A stretch of 36,178 nt of DNA from Myxococcales bacterium (GCA_023248635.1 JAHFED010000016.1:69539-105716); one strand, 5' to 3'. Counted from the first letter of the stretch, positions 23,546 through 34,780 are shown. Program-made: numbers and translations. The notes: generated by a model not told the origin, from the letters alone.

Positions 23546-24958
23546 ATGCCAGACATCGCCGACGGAGAAGTCGTCTTCATCCAGGGCAGCGCCAAGGAGC
23601 CCTACGAGCTCAAGAATGTCGGCGGTGTGTACTCCTGCTCCTGTCCGGCCTGGCGCAACGTCGGTGGGCCCATCGACCGGCGCACCTGCAAGCACCTCAA
23701 ACAGCAGCGGGGGATCGACGCCGAAGCCGCACGCTTGGGAGCAGACCCACATTCGATGATCTCGGCGCCCAAGCCGAAGAAGGCAAAGGCCGCCAGCCAA
23801 GACAGCGACGACGACAACGGCGACGATGCCCCGCCGGTGCTCTTGGCCCACAAATGGGAAACCGACGTCGACCTCAAGGGCTGGTGGATGAGCGAAAAGC
23901 TCGACGGTGTGCGGGCCTGGTGGGACGGCGAGAAGTTCCTCTCGCGCCTCGGCAACAAGTTTTGGGCACCGAGCTGGTTCACAGCGAACTTGCCGAACAG
24001 GACTCTCGACGGCGAGCTTTGGGTCGGACGCCAAGAGTTCCAGACCACAGTGTCGGTCGTGCGTCGCCAAGATGCCGGCCGGGAATGGGAAAAGGTGAAG
24101 TTCCTGATCTTCGACGCCCCCCATCTCGGCAGCGGCTTCGAAGAGCGCGTGGAATGGATCAGGGGCTTCGTCGCCGAGCAGCAGGCCGCCCACGTCGTCG
24201 CCGTCGCTCATGAGCGCTGCCAAGGCACGGCCCATCTCAAGGCTGAGCTGGCGCGGATCGAGAGCCTCGGTGGCGAGGGGCTGATGATGCGACGGCCGGG
24301 CAGCAAGTACGAGGCAGGGCGCAGCACGAGCCTGCTGAAGGTGAAGACCTTCCACGACGCTGAGGGCCGGGTCGTCGGTCATGAAGGCGGCAAAGGCAAG
24401 CACAAGGGCCGCCTCGGTGCGCTGGTGGTGCAGATGCCCGACGGCACGCGCTTCAACGTCGGCACGGGTTTCACCGACGATGAGCGCCGCGAGCCGCCCC
24501 CCGTCGGCAGCATCGTCACCTATCGCTACCAGGAGCTCTCCAAAGACGGCGTGCCACGCTTTCCAAGTTGGGTGGGGTTGGCCATCGACAAGGCGGTGCC
24601 GACGGCTGCTTCGGGTGCCGCGCTGCCGAGCACGGCGGACGCTGCGTCACTTTCACAGACGAAGAAGATCGACATTTCTGCGACTGTCGAAGCGACCAAA
24701 GCGCCGCCCAAGCCCGAGCTGTCGTCGTCGGCCACCTTGCGCTTCGTGGGCAACGAGGGTGGCGTGGAGAAATTCTGGGAGATCACCGTCGACGGCGCCT
24801 CGCACTCGCTGCGCTTTGGCAAGGTCGGCTCCGCAGGCCAGGAACGCACGCGGACCTTCGCCTCCGCCGCCGCCGCCGTCGCAGATGCGGACAAGCTGGT
24901 GAAAGACAAGGTCAGCAAGGGCTACCGTCCAACGTCGATGCTGGAAGACGCGCGCTGA
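23546..24958 (+). CDS. SWIM-ATP-dependent DNA ligase-WGR fusion protein
   Basis: A 470-aa three-domain protein. Residues 22-52 hold a SWIM zinc finger (C31-S-C33 ... C48-K-H50). After an acidic linker comes an ATP-dependent DNA ligase adenylation domain. Lys118 in SEKLDGVRA is the expected AMP-accepting lysine, followed by TLDGELWVG, FLIFDAP, GGEGLMMRRPGS and SLLKVK. An OB-fold segment (KGRLGALVV, VGSIVTYRYQELS, PRFPSWVG) completes the ligase core. The C-terminus (about 390-462) is a WGR domain with EKFWEITVDG and FGKVG. The ATG follows a GGGGAAGG ribosome site. It should seal nicks in DNA, with SWIM and WGR giving substrate targeting. The same two accessory domains occur in the retron partner genes 4 kb away. 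gpmI follows 13 nt later. Confidence 0.92.
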   Translation: MPDIADGEVVFIQGSAKEPYELKNVGGVYSCSCPAWRNVGGPIDRRTCKHLKQQRGIDAEAARLGADPHSMISAPKPKKAKAASQDSDDDNGDDAPPVLLAHKWETDVDLKGWWMSEKLDGVRAWWDGEKFLSRLGNKFWAPSWFTANLPNRTLDGELWVGRQEFQTTVSVVRRQDAGREWEKVKFLIFDAPHLGSGFEERVEWIRGFVAEQQAAHVVAVAHERCQGTAHLKAELARIESLGGEGLMMRRPGSKYEAGRSTSLLKVKTFHDAEGRVVGHEGGKGKHKGRLGALVVQMPDGTRFNVGTGFTDDERREPPPVGSIVTYRYQELSKDGVPRFPSWVGLAIDKAVPTAASGAALPSTADAASLSQTKKIDISATVEATKAPPKPELSSSATLRFVGNEGGVEKFWEITVDGASHSLRFGKVGSAGQERTRTFASAAAAVADADKLVKDKVSKGYRPTSMLEDAR

Positions 24959-24971
24959 CCCTGAGGATCTC

Positions 24972-26642
<1,671 letters not shown>

Positions 26643-26792
26643 TTGCCGAGACGACGATCAGCCTCCAGCGGCGTGCGCCTTCAGGTCCTGTTTGACGCTC
26701 AAGATCCGTCGGGATGGCTCGCTCGGTGACGCGAATCGAGACGGGGACGCAAGAGAACGGGGGCGGGCCGGCGCGCGGGCCATAGTCGACGC

Positions 26793-29700
26793 ATGAGTCT
26801 TTTGCTGTTGGCCCCCTTCGTCGTCAACGCCACCGTGCTCCTGACGGTCAACACCACGAGCTCAAGCAACGACGGCGTTTGCAATGCGGCGGATTGCAGC
26901 TTGGTCGAGGCGCTCGACGCCGCCACCAGCGCCTTGATCGTGGGCGACGCCGTTGTCGTACGCATCACGCCGCCCGGGCCACCTCCCTTCATCATCACCG
27001 CCCCCTCCTTCAGCATCGTCGCTTTGAACACCTTGGGCTGCACCCTGGAAATCGACGGCACCCAGGCGACCGGGTTCTCGTCATCCTTGGGGCCGGTGGT
27101 CGAGCTGCAGGCGACCGATCCCACCGGCTTCGCGCTCGACATCTCCATCCTGGGCCCCGTTTTTTTGCATGGGCTCGCGCTGACGGGCGCCCCCCTGGCA
27201 ATCAGCGATCGGGACTTTGGCGGCGTGCGCGTCGAAGACACTCGCCTCGGCGTCGGCGCCGATGGTCAAGCGCGCGGCTCCAACCGCAATGGAATGGAGC
27301 TGAACGCACAAAACGTGACCCTGCGCCGGGTGAGCGTCGTCGGCGCCGTCGGTCATGGCATTTTGGTCGGAGACGCCACGGTGTTTTTTGCGGAAGACAG
27401 CGTCGTATCCGGGAACGGCCTCGACGGCGTGCACTGCGACGACAGCCCGAGCTTCACCTTCACCCGCTGCACCTTCGCCAACAACCACGGCGACGGCGCG
27501 GAATTGCTCGGCGCCTCCGCACAGCTGGGCTTCCCCAATGTCACCAACATCACCGACTCGAATTTTGTGGGGAACACTGGCAACGGCTTGGTGCTCAACC
27601 TGCGGCAGGCCTTCATCGCGCGTTCGACCTTCCTCGGCAACGAAGTCGGACTGCTGACGGACTCCAACCTCGACGTCGACGACAGCAGCTTCGGCGTCTC
27701 GCGCGACGGTCTGGTCGCCAATGGCAACAGAAGCGAAGGGCTGCTGGTCGCGAGCGTCGACAACCGCGTCGAGCTGCGCGTGTCGACAACGCGTTCGAGC
27801 AACAACGCCGTCGGCATGAGCGTGTCGGGAGGGGCGGTGTTGCTGCTCTCGGAGTCCCAGATCGACGACAACCTCGGCGATGGCCTCGACATCACCGACA
27901 GCGAGCTGAACATCACGGACACGAGCGTCGATGGCAACGTCGCCAAAGGGCTGTCGGCTGTGGGCGGCCTGCTCTCGGCGTTCGCGACCACCTTCAACGG
28001 CAACAACGAAGGCGTACGGCTGTCGGGCACCGAGGTTGGACGACTCGAGCGCCTGGAGACCAGTGGCAACACCGGCGGCGGCTTCGTGGCCAGCGGCGTC
28101 GAGGTGACCAGCAACGTCATCATGAGCGTGATCGCCGACGCCAACGGCGCCGAGGGTCTTTCTCTGAGCGGCACCGTCGCTGGGAGTGGCAGCTTCGGTG
28201 CAACCGGGGGCGCGGGCGCCTCGACGCTCGATGTCTCCGCCCGGGGCAACCGATCCACCGGCGTGGTCCTCGTTTTTCAAGGCTCCCTACAGGTGCACGG
28301 CATCGCCGCAGACAACGTTGGCGATGGCCTCGATGTCACCGCGACCGATGGCGCGTTTGGGCTGACGTCCTTTGTGGCCACCGACAACGGCGGCGACGGC
28401 GTCTTCGTCGGGGGATCCGGCAGCGCCGATCTGTTCGAGGTCGTCGCGCGCGGCAACACACGGCACGGCGTCAACATCGAGATCGAGCCCAGCCCCGCCC
28501 AAGGCTCCAGCGCGTTGAGCCTCTTGACCTTCCTCAGTCTTGGCGACGTCGAGCCGGGCGCCGGCAACCACGGCTCCGGATTGCGCTGCGGTGCCCATGC
28601 CGTCGTTGACGCCCAAGACGTCGACGCCGACGGCAATGGCATCGGCGTCGAGGTCGCCGACGACTGTCGGCTCGTCGCTTTGACATCCTCATCCATCGGC
28701 GTGAGCAACGCCTTTGGCGGCAACATCGGTGAGGGCGTGCTCGTGCACAACCAGGGCCGCGCCAGCGTTGGCGCTGACGCCTTTGGCGAGAGCGAGGGGC
28801 GGGAGTTCGGCACCCGAGGCTTCACGGTGATCGGCTTTCACGATGCTGGCGGCATCGTGGTGCTCGATGCCGGTCGAGTGACCGTCGGCAGCGTGCAGAT
28901 GTTCGACAACGCCGGCCCGGCCGTGGACATTCGCGGGGACGGGCACAGCTTCAACGACGTGGGCGACACCGACGGTGTCCTCAATTACCCCTATATCGAG
29001 TCTGTGCGCCGCGAAAGCAACGCGACCGTCATCCACGGCATGGTGGCGGCGGGATCGCAGGTCAATTTCTTCCTGGCCGATCGCGACGCAGGCGACGGAC
29101 AACCCGTCCGGCTGCTGGGCTCCGACGTCGAGGGCGGTGCTGGCGGCTTCGACACCGACAGCGGCGTCGGCTCCTACAATGATCCCGCATGGGGGGCCGA
29201 TCAGAACGTCGCGCGCTTCGCCTTTCGTCTGGCCTTTTCCGACACCGGTCCCGTGGGTTTCGACAACACGCGACTGATGGCGACGGCGCAGCAGGGCGAT
29301 CGCAGCTCTGAGATGTCGCCGGTGTTTTTCACCGACCCCTGTGCGCTGAGCCTCAATGCCGACTTTTGTGACCGCGACAACGACGGGATCGACAACCGCG
29401 ACGAGATCGCGCGGGGCACCGACCCTGTCCGCTTCGACACCGACAACGATCTCCGCCCCGACGGCGAAGAAGGTCTGATCGACAGCGACGGCGACGGCGT
29501 CATCGATGCGCTCGATCCCTGCGTGCCCGACAGCACTGGGTTCGCCTGCGTCGGTCCGGGAGCTCCCCCGCCCCCGACCGGCCCCCCGCCCCCACCGCCC
29601 ACGTCCCCCCCGCCGGGGGAGGTGCCGCCGGGGAGCGGGGACTTCGACCGCGACGGCCTCGATTTCCCCGACGACGTCGACGACCGCGACGCTTGCAACC

Positions 29701-31076
29701 CCGATCCCCAGGCCCGCGTCTGCGATCAAGATCTAGACGGGCTCACCAACGAAGACGAGCTGCGCTTTGGCACCGATCCCCGTGACCCCGACAGCGACGC
29801 CGACGGACTGCTCGACGGCAGCGAGGCGCGCCTCGACACCGATGGGGACGGCATCAACAACGCGACCGAGTCCAACTTCGACGACGTCGACCACGACGGC
29901 GTTCCTGATGCCCTCGATGCCCAGGTGCTGCTCGACCAATGCCGCGGGAAGAATGTGCGACGCGGCGGCTTCTCCTTGCTGACAGCGGCCGACGTCGGCG
30001 CCCTCGCGGGCGCCACCTGCGTCATCGGCGACCTGCGCATCCAGGGCCCAGCCGGCGCGCTTTCGCTGCCCGGCCTGCAGGTAGCGACCGGACGCATCAT
30101 CCTCGTCGACACCGCGGTCACCGCGCTCGAGCTGGGTGGCCTCGTGCACGCGGGCCAGATCCTCGTGCGCGACAACGCCGAGCTCACCGAGCTGTCGCTG
30201 CCGGCGCTCGGGGGCATCGATGGCGATCTGGCGTTGAGCAACAACCCCCAGCTGAGCGCAGTGGGCCTCTCCCAGCTCGTCGGCGTCGGCGCCAGCCTCG
30301 AGGTGACCAACAACAACGCGCTCGTCGTGCTGACCGCGCCCCTGCTCACCGACGTCGGCGGGGATTTGGACATCTCCGACAACGACGCCCTCGAGTCGAT
30401 CCTCTTTCAGCAGGTCCTACGTGTCGGTGAGGACCTCATCATCAGCGACAACGATGCGTTGATCGAGCTGCTGCTCTCGGTCGTCGAGGCTGTGGGCGGC
30501 GATCTCTTCATCGGCGGCAACGGACAGCTCGAGTCCGTCGATCTCACCTCTCTCGAGACGGTGGGCGGGGACCTGGACATCGAAGACAACGCCGCGCTCG
30601 ATGACGTCGGCCTCGGCTCGCTGAGCACGGTGGGGGGCGATCTCACCGTCGCCGACGTCGCCGACGACGCCGACATCGATCTGGACGACCTCGACAACGT
30701 CGGCGGCCTCATCGACCCCGCCGTCGGGGACGCGCTGCCCGCCGGCTTCAGCTGCAGCGACCAAAGTTGCGACGCCGTGTGCGGCGACGGCACCGCCATC
30801 AACGGCGAGCAATGCGACGACGGCAACGCCGTCGACGACGATGGGTGCTCTGGCTGTGTCATCGACGCGGGCTTTCTGTGTGGCGGTGCCCCCAGCCTCT
30901 GCGCCACGCTCGACGACATCGCCGCGCGCTCGCCGCCCGACACCACTGTGCCACCCAGCGAGACCTGCGCGTCGACGTCGACGTCTTCATCGTTGCTGGC
31001 ACTGACGCTCCTGGTGCTGCTGCGTCGTCGTCGACCCAGCCGGGGCCTCACCTCGGGGCGGGGGGCGGCAGCTTGA
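26793..31076 (+). CDS. giant surface protein: beta-helix, TSP3 repeats, L-domain-like repeats, DUF4215, sorting tail
   Basis: A 1427-aa secreted or surface protein. After a short hydrophobic N-terminus comes a CSLREA-like start (DGVCNAADCSLVEALDAA), then about 700 residues of right-handed beta-helix repeats (NxGxGxx turns such as NGLDGVHCDD, NTGNGLVL, NGGDGVFV). Residues about 855-1045 hold calcium-binding thrombospondin type-3 motifs (DRDNDGIDNRDE, DSDGDGVIDALD, DTDGDGINN) split by a proline-rich linker. Residues about 1055-1310 are receptor-L-like short repeats (LxxVGGDLxIxDNxxL). Residues about 1328-1369 are a DUF4215 cysteine-rich repeat (CGDG..NGEQCDDGN). The C-terminus has one Cys, a hydrophobic stretch and RRRR, like a MYXO-CTERM sorting signal. 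Adhesion or matrix binding is likely; the ligand is unknown. It overlaps the convergent next gene by 29 nt. Confidence 0.85.
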   Translation: MSLLLLAPFVVNATVLLTVNTTSSSNDGVCNAADCSLVEALDAATSALIVGDAVVVRITPPGPPPFIITAPSFSIVALNTLGCTLEIDGTQATGFSSSLGPVVELQATDPTGFALDISILGPVFLHGLALTGAPLAISDRDFGGVRVEDTRLGVGADGQARGSNRNGMELNAQNVTLRRVSVVGAVGHGILVGDATVFFAEDSVVSGNGLDGVHCDDSPSFTFTRCTFANNHGDGAELLGASAQLGFPNVTNITDSNFVGNTGNGLVLNLRQAFIARSTFLGNEVGLLTDSNLDVDDSSFGVSRDGLVANGNRSEGLLVASVDNRVELRVSTTRSSNNAVGMSVSGGAVLLLSESQIDDNLGDGLDITDSELNITDTSVDGNVAKGLSAVGGLLSAFATTFNGNNEGVRLSGTEVGRLERLETSGNTGGGFVASGVEVTSNVIMSVIADANGAEGLSLSGTVAGSGSFGATGGAGASTLDVSARGNRSTGVVLVFQGSLQVHGIAADNVGDGLDVTATDGAFGLTSFVATDNGGDGVFVGGSGSADLFEVVARGNTRHGVNIEIEPSPAQGSSALSLLTFLSLGDVEPGAGNHGSGLRCGAHAVVDAQDVDADGNGIGVEVADDCRLVALTSSSIGVSNAFGGNIGEGVLVHNQGRASVGADAFGESEGREFGTRGFTVIGFHDAGGIVVLDAGRVTVGSVQMFDNAGPAVDIRGDGHSFNDVGDTDGVLNYPYIESVRRESNATVIHGMVAAGSQVNFFLADRDAGDGQPVRLLGSDVEGGAGGFDTDSGVGSYNDPAWGADQNVARFAFRLAFSDTGPVGFDNTRLMATAQQGDRSSEMSPVFFTDPCALSLNADFCDRDNDGIDNRDEIARGTDPVRFDTDNDLRPDGEEGLIDSDGDGVIDALDPCVPDSTGFACVGPGAPPPPTGPPPPPPTSPPPGEVPPGSGDFDRDGLDFPDDVDDRDACNPDPQARVCDQDLDGLTNEDELRFGTDPRDPDSDADGLLDGSEARLDTDGDGINNATESNFDDVDHDGVPDALDAQVLLDQCRGKNVRRGGFSLLTAADVGALAGATCVIGDLRIQGPAGALSLPGLQVATGRIILVDTAVTALELGGLVHAGQILVRDNAELTELSLPALGGIDGDLALSNNPQLSAVGLSQLVGVGASLEVTNNNALVVLTAPLLTDVGGDLDISDNDALESILFQQVLRVGEDLIISDNDALIELLLSVVEAVGGDLFIGGNGQLESVDLTSLETVGGDLDIEDNAALDDVGLGSLSTVGGDLTVADVADDADIDLDDLDNVGGLIDPAVGDALPAGFSCSDQSCDAVCGDGTAINGEQCDDGNAVDDDGCSGCVIDAGFLCGGAPSLCATLDDIAARSPPDTTVPPSETCASTSTSSSLLALTLLVLLRRRRPSRGLTSGRGAAA

Positions 31077-32286
31077 CGCCCGGGATGCCCGACGCCTTGG
31101 GCGCTTCACTGACGACGGCGCGGCCCCTTTCGGGCCGCGCGGTCTTTGGTGGCGTGCTCTTGAAGCCAAAGAGCTCGGCGAAGGCGGAGGCGAGGCGCAC
31201 CGCCTGGTAGTGGTCTTCGATGTTGCGGGCGATGAGCTTGCTGTTTTGCAGGCGGCCGCGCGTGAAGGGGAGGGGAGGCTGGTCGTCGTCGAAGGCGGCG
31301 ATCTCGATGCTGGCGTCCTTGAAGATCGTGATGTTGATCAAGGCCGTGACGGTGTTGTTCTGCTTGTCGATGATGCGCACCGGCATGCGCGATAGTTTGA
31401 TGGGGAAGAGCTTGGGCCGGTAGGTCAGCCCCACCATGCAGCGCACATCGAGCCGACCTGCGGCGATGGTCACGCCCCGTGGCTCCTCGAGCTTCATCTG
31501 CAGCACCTCGGCGGGAGCAGCGAAATCGAGCAGTCCGATGCGCTTCTTGGGAACGTAGATTTGGTTCGCGCGCTCCAAGTAACTGTCGAGGCCAGGGCGG
31601 GTCTCGAAGTGCGCAAAGACCGTGGGGATGATGGGCATCCACGACGCAATCGGACGCTCGGTGCGCACGTTGACTTCGGCGCCGCGTTCGGTGGCGGTGC
31701 AAAGGTAGACGGCGTCGGGTTTGCCTTGCTTGGATCCCGCCTCGGGCGCACCGCCCTTCTTCGCTGCCGCCGCGCGGGCCGCTCGTCGGGCTTGCCGCTT
31801 TGCTTCTCGCTCGGCGCGCCTTTTCTCGCGCTCGGCTTGCCACTCGGCGCGGGCTTTCTCGCGTTCGGCGATGCGCTGGGCCAGATCGCCGTTGAGATCG
31901 GGGGGCAAGACCGGCGGCGCCGTCGGCGGCTCGGGGACTTCGGGTTCGTCGGCTTCTTCGGGCTCCTCGGCCGCTTTGGGCTCGACCGGGGGCTTTGGGG
32001 TTTTCACCGGCGCGGGGCTCGGCTCGACCTCATCGGGAGCGTCGATGTCGACGTCGTCGGGGGCCTCCACCAGCTCTTCGGCGGGGGGCAGGGGCATGGC
32101 CTCGATCTCGATGGTGACGGGCAGGGTCGTGACGCTCGAGTGCGGCCAGAAGACGCCGCCAAAGGGGATGCCGCTGTGCACCAACACCGAGAGCGCGATG
32201 CCGACCGCGAGCAGGCCCGTGCCCCCGCGGGCGGCGTCGGGGTCCCAGGGGCGCGGGACTGCGGGCTTGCGAGAGACGGGCGTCAC
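31048..32286 (-). CDS. TonB-like inner-membrane-anchored periplasmic protein
   Basis: A 412-aa protein with one N-terminal membrane anchor (LLAVGIALSVLVHSGIPFGG). An acidic, proline-rich spacer follows (PAEELVEAPDD... PKPPVEPKAAEEPEE), then a charged Arg/Glu/Ala coiled coil (IAEREKARAEWQAEREKRRAE) and a globular C-terminal half of about 215 residues. The architecture (anchor, Pro/Glu spacer, helix, globular end) resembles TonB or TolA, but the C-terminal half lacks a recognisable TonB YP-type motif and no ExbB/ExbD genes are near. The start is GTG at 32286 with only a weak ribosome site. Its last 29 nt overlap the 3' end of the surface-protein gene. A role in envelope energy coupling is possible but unproven. 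Confidence 0.75.
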   Translation of the reverse strand: MTPVSRKPAVPRPWDPDAARGGTGLLAVGIALSVLVHSGIPFGGVFWPHSSVTTLPVTIEIEAMPLPPAEELVEAPDDVDIDAPDEVEPSPAPVKTPKPPVEPKAAEEPEEADEPEVPEPPTAPPVLPPDLNGDLAQRIAEREKARAEWQAEREKRRAEREAKRQARRAARAAAAKKGGAPEAGSKQGKPDAVYLCTATERGAEVNVRTERPIASWMPIIPTVFAHFETRPGLDSYLERANQIYVPKKRIGLLDFAAPAEVLQMKLEEPRGVTIAAGRLDVRCMVGLTYRPKLFPIKLSRMPVRIIDKQNNTVTALINITIFKDASIEIAAFDDDQPPLPFTRGRLQNSKLIARNIEDHYQAVRLASAFAELFGFKSTPPKTARPERGRAVVSEAPKASGIPGVKLPPPAPR

Positions 32287-32385
32287 GACGGAGCCATCCT
32301 ATCCGCATGTCTGGTCGGTGGATCTCATCCCCACCCTGACGAAACGCCGGGTTGCGTGATTCGATCTCGCTCCTACAGCTGCGGG

Positions 32386-33297
32386 ATGCACTTCGTCGTC
32401 GACAGTTCTGCGCGGGCACGGCTCTTGGTTCGGGGGCCTGATGCGGGCGCCTTCCTGCACCGGCTGTCGACGCAGCATGTGATCGACCTCAAGCCCGGGG
32501 AGGCGCGGCTGGCGGTGCTCACCACCGACAAAGGCCGAATCAAGGATCTGGTGCACCACGTCGTCGTCGCCCTGTCCGGGGCCGAGCAACCCAGCGTGCT
32601 GCTCATCGGCCACCGCGCTGCCGCCGCCGAACTGATGGCTTGGCTCGATCGCTATCTCTTCACCGAGAAGCTGGTGCTGCAAGACGCCACCGCAACAAGC
32701 CGTTGCGTCGACGTCGACGGCGACACGGCTGAGTCTCTGGTTCCCGGCAGCCGCACGCTCTTGCCCTGGGAGATGAAGCAAGAGGGCGACGTCGTCGTCG
32801 TCCGCGCCTTCGATCGGGTGACACCCGCGGGAGCACCGGTGGCCAGCTACGTCGTCGTCTCCTTCGGGCCCGCGCTGCCCCCGCCGACCTTGTCGTTCAG
32901 CGAAGACGCGGCGATGCGTTTGGCTGCCGGCATCCCCGACGTCGAATTCTCCGACGCCTTCACGCCCTTGGACCTCGACCTGCACGACGCCATCCACTGG
33001 AACAAGGGCTGCTACATCGGCCAGGAGGTCATCGCGCGCCTCGACACCTATGGAAAACAGCGGCGGCACCTTGTGGGACTCGTCGTCGATTCCACAGCGG
33101 TCAAGGTCGCCGAAGCCGTCGTCGCTGCTGGCAGTCCACTGGGCACGGTGACGTCGGTGGGGCCGGCGTCGTGGGGGGCGGGGCTGCCCAACGCGCTGGC
33201 GATGCTCAAGATCGGGACCGAAGTCAGCGACGTCGTCGTCGGCGCCGCCCCTGGCCGGATCGTGCCGCGCCAAGCCGCCCAGCGCCCACACGAGTAG
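32386..33297 (+). CDS. ygfZ: YgfZ/GcvT-like folate-binding protein
   Basis: A 303-aa cytoplasmic protein of the YgfZ (IbaG-independent, GcvT-related) family, which binds tetrahydrofolate and supports maturation or repair of iron-sulfur enzymes. The family signature is clear near residue 207: HWNKGCYIGQEVIARLDTYGK, containing the K-G-C-Y-x-G-Q-E motif with its conserved cysteine. The N-terminal LLVRGPDAGAFLHRLSTQHV and LTTDKGRIKDLV segments also match. I chose the ATG at 32386, where the folate-binding fold starts; the frame is open much further upstream but that part is antisense to the TonB-like gene. It is divergent from the TonB-like gene with about 100 nt between starts. Confidence 0.9.
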   Translation: MHFVVDSSARARLLVRGPDAGAFLHRLSTQHVIDLKPGEARLAVLTTDKGRIKDLVHHVVVALSGAEQPSVLLIGHRAAAAELMAWLDRYLFTEKLVLQDATATSRCVDVDGDTAESLVPGSRTLLPWEMKQEGDVVVVRAFDRVTPAGAPVASYVVVSFGPALPPPTLSFSEDAAMRLAAGIPDVEFSDAFTPLDLDLHDAIHWNKGCYIGQEVIARLDTYGKQRRHLVGLVVDSTAVKVAEAVVAAGSPLGTVTSVGPASWGAGLPNALAMLKIGTEVSDVVVGAAPGRIVPRQAAQRPHE

Positions 33298-33370
33298 CGC
33301 TGCGGGAATCGGGGAGCGCAGGGACAGGTTGGTCTGGGCGGAGCAAGAGTTTGCGCTGCTGGTGGTTGGG

Positions 33371-33475
33371 CCGTCGGCACGCGCACCGCTGTTGCTTTTT
33401 GCCGTTGGCGCAGGCCGATGGTTGAGCCGCTGGCCCGGCTCGAGTGCTGATGCTTTGGGCCGTTGGCACGGCGCA
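33371..33475. repeat. degenerate relatives of the 35-bp repeat
   Basis: Four decayed units start at about 33371 (CCGTCGGCACGCGCACCG), 33402 (CCGTTGGCGCAGG), 33428 (CCGCTGGCCCGG) and 33460 (CCGTTGGCACGGCGCA). They are spaced about 26-32 bp apart. The last one equals the first 16 nt of the unit at positions 1-35. As at the window start, the cluster lies directly upstream of a gene. Confidence 0.65.
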
Positions 33476-33521
33476 AGGGTGTCGGCTTTGTTGCGGACCG
33501 GCGGTCACCGTGGAGATGCTC

Positions 33522-33869
33522 ATGGGCGTGCCCCTCTTTGCCGAACCCCTGCGCTGTGCCGACGCCGAAGCCCGGCTGGGACTGCTGGCCGACGGCGAGC
33601 TCCAAGACGAGGTCGAGCTCGCGGAGCTGCGGGGCCATGTGGCGGGTTGTTCGTCGTGTGAGGTGGCCTGGCGACGGCTGCACGATGGCAAGCGGGCACT
33701 GCAAGCGGCTGCCCTGGCGCGCACACCGGACGAGCTGTGTCCGCCTGCCCTGTTGGCCGCCGTCGACGACGTCGTGGCTGCCGATGTGCGCCGCTCGGTG
33801 GCGCAAGCCGTGGCCAAGGTCGCCGTCGTCGTCGTGTTGGCCGTCTTCGTCGTCTTTGCCTGCTGGTAG
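33522..33869 (+). CDS. zinc-binding anti-sigma-factor-like membrane protein
   Basis: A 115-aa protein. The N-terminal 50 residues carry the ZAS pattern of anti-sigma factors: Cys in LRCADAEARLGLLADGEL, then HVAGCSSC (HxxxCxxC). The C-terminus is one membrane helix (AKVAVVVVLAVFVVFACW) ending almost at the stop. This layout fits a small membrane anti-sigma factor with a cytoplasmic zinc head. No ECF sigma-factor gene is adjacent, so the partner is unknown, and an unrelated putative zinc-finger role is possible. I chose the ATG at 33522 because GGAG lies 6 nt ahead; an ATG at 33516 is also in frame. Confidence 0.75.
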   Translation: MGVPLFAEPLRCADAEARLGLLADGELQDEVELAELRGHVAGCSSCEVAWRRLHDGKRALQAAALARTPDELCPPALLAAVDDVVAADVRRSVAQAVAKVAVVVVLAVFVVFACW

Positions 33870-33919
33870 CTGGGATCGAACCCCGTGCGCGGATTGGGGC
33901 GACGGGTTACCCCAAGGGC

Positions 33920-34780
33920 GTGCGTGCCTTGGCCCTTTTGGTCACAGCTCTCTGCGCGTGTCCGACGGAGGCGCCACCGCGGCCTCCCATCTCCTTGTCT
34001 TTGCAGCTGGGGACCCGCCAATCCTGCGGCGTCTTCTCGGGGCTCGACTACGACACCAGCTGCCTCTCGGCCGTCTACGTCGCCGTGCGCGATTTTCCCT
34101 CTCGGCAGATCGTCGTCGAGCAATGCACCACGCTGAGCGTCCGCAAGGCCGAGCTGGGAGATCTGCTGCGCGGTGAACCCGTCGTCGATCTGCAGGGGCT
34201 CTCGGCCAACCGCACGGTGACCTTCGAGGTGCGCGGGCTGCACGACAAAGGCGACGACGGCGCCGACCGCTGCGCTGATTTCTTCCAGGACGACCACTGG
34301 CTGTTCTGGGGCGAAAGCGACGCCGTCGACCTCGCTGCCTTCGACGACAAAGGCGGCAACCTCCTGGTGCGGATCGTGGTGGATTGCCGCGACTGCGCCT
34401 TCGCCTGCGCCGCCGGCGACTGCTTTGGATGTGAGGCCTTGGGCAACACCTGTCCCGCCGCTCTTCCCGACAGCTTCTGCGTGCCCGGTGTCAGCTTCGA
34501 ATGCGACAAGCAGTGCAACGACGACGACGACTGCTTCGAAGGCGCGCGCACCTGCCTGCCCTCGGGCAAATGCGACACCCAGGAACCGACGGGCGGCCTC
34601 TGCTCTCCCTGCGCCCTCGTCGATGGCGCTGTCGACGGCTGCGGCGAGGGTTTCACCTGCGTCGGCCCCCCGGGATCCACCCAGGGCTTTTGTGCAGAGA
34701 GTTGTCCGCAGCGCTTTTGCGTTCAGGGCACGCGCTGCAACCGCATCGGCAACAACCTCGACGTCATCGCTCCGCCCTGA
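33920..34780 (+). CDS. cysteine-rich putative lipoprotein
   Basis: A 286-aa exported protein without a recognised family. From the GTG at 33920 the N-terminus VRALALLVTALCAC reads as a lipoprotein signal with two candidate acylated cysteines, followed by a Pro-rich linker. Residues about 25-150 form a strand-rich domain (SLSLQLG, VYVAVRDFPSRQIVVEQC). The last 130 residues are dense in Cys (CRDCAFACAAGDCFGCEALGNTC and CNDDDDC), a pattern common in extracellular Myxococcota proteins with disulfide-rich tails. The frame is open further upstream to 33737, but that part is Arg-rich and overlaps the anti-sigma gene. The stop abuts the next, convergent stop in TGATCA. Confidence 0.7.
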   Translation: MRALALLVTALCACPTEAPPRPPISLSLQLGTRQSCGVFSGLDYDTSCLSAVYVAVRDFPSRQIVVEQCTTLSVRKAELGDLLRGEPVVDLQGLSANRTVTFEVRGLHDKGDDGADRCADFFQDDHWLFWGESDAVDLAAFDDKGGNLLVRIVVDCRDCAFACAAGDCFGCEALGNTCPAALPDSFCVPGVSFECDKQCNDDDDCFEGARTCLPSGKCDTQEPTGGLCSPCALVDGAVDGCGEGFTCVGPPGSTQGFCAESCPQRFCVQGTRCNRIGNNLDVIAPP

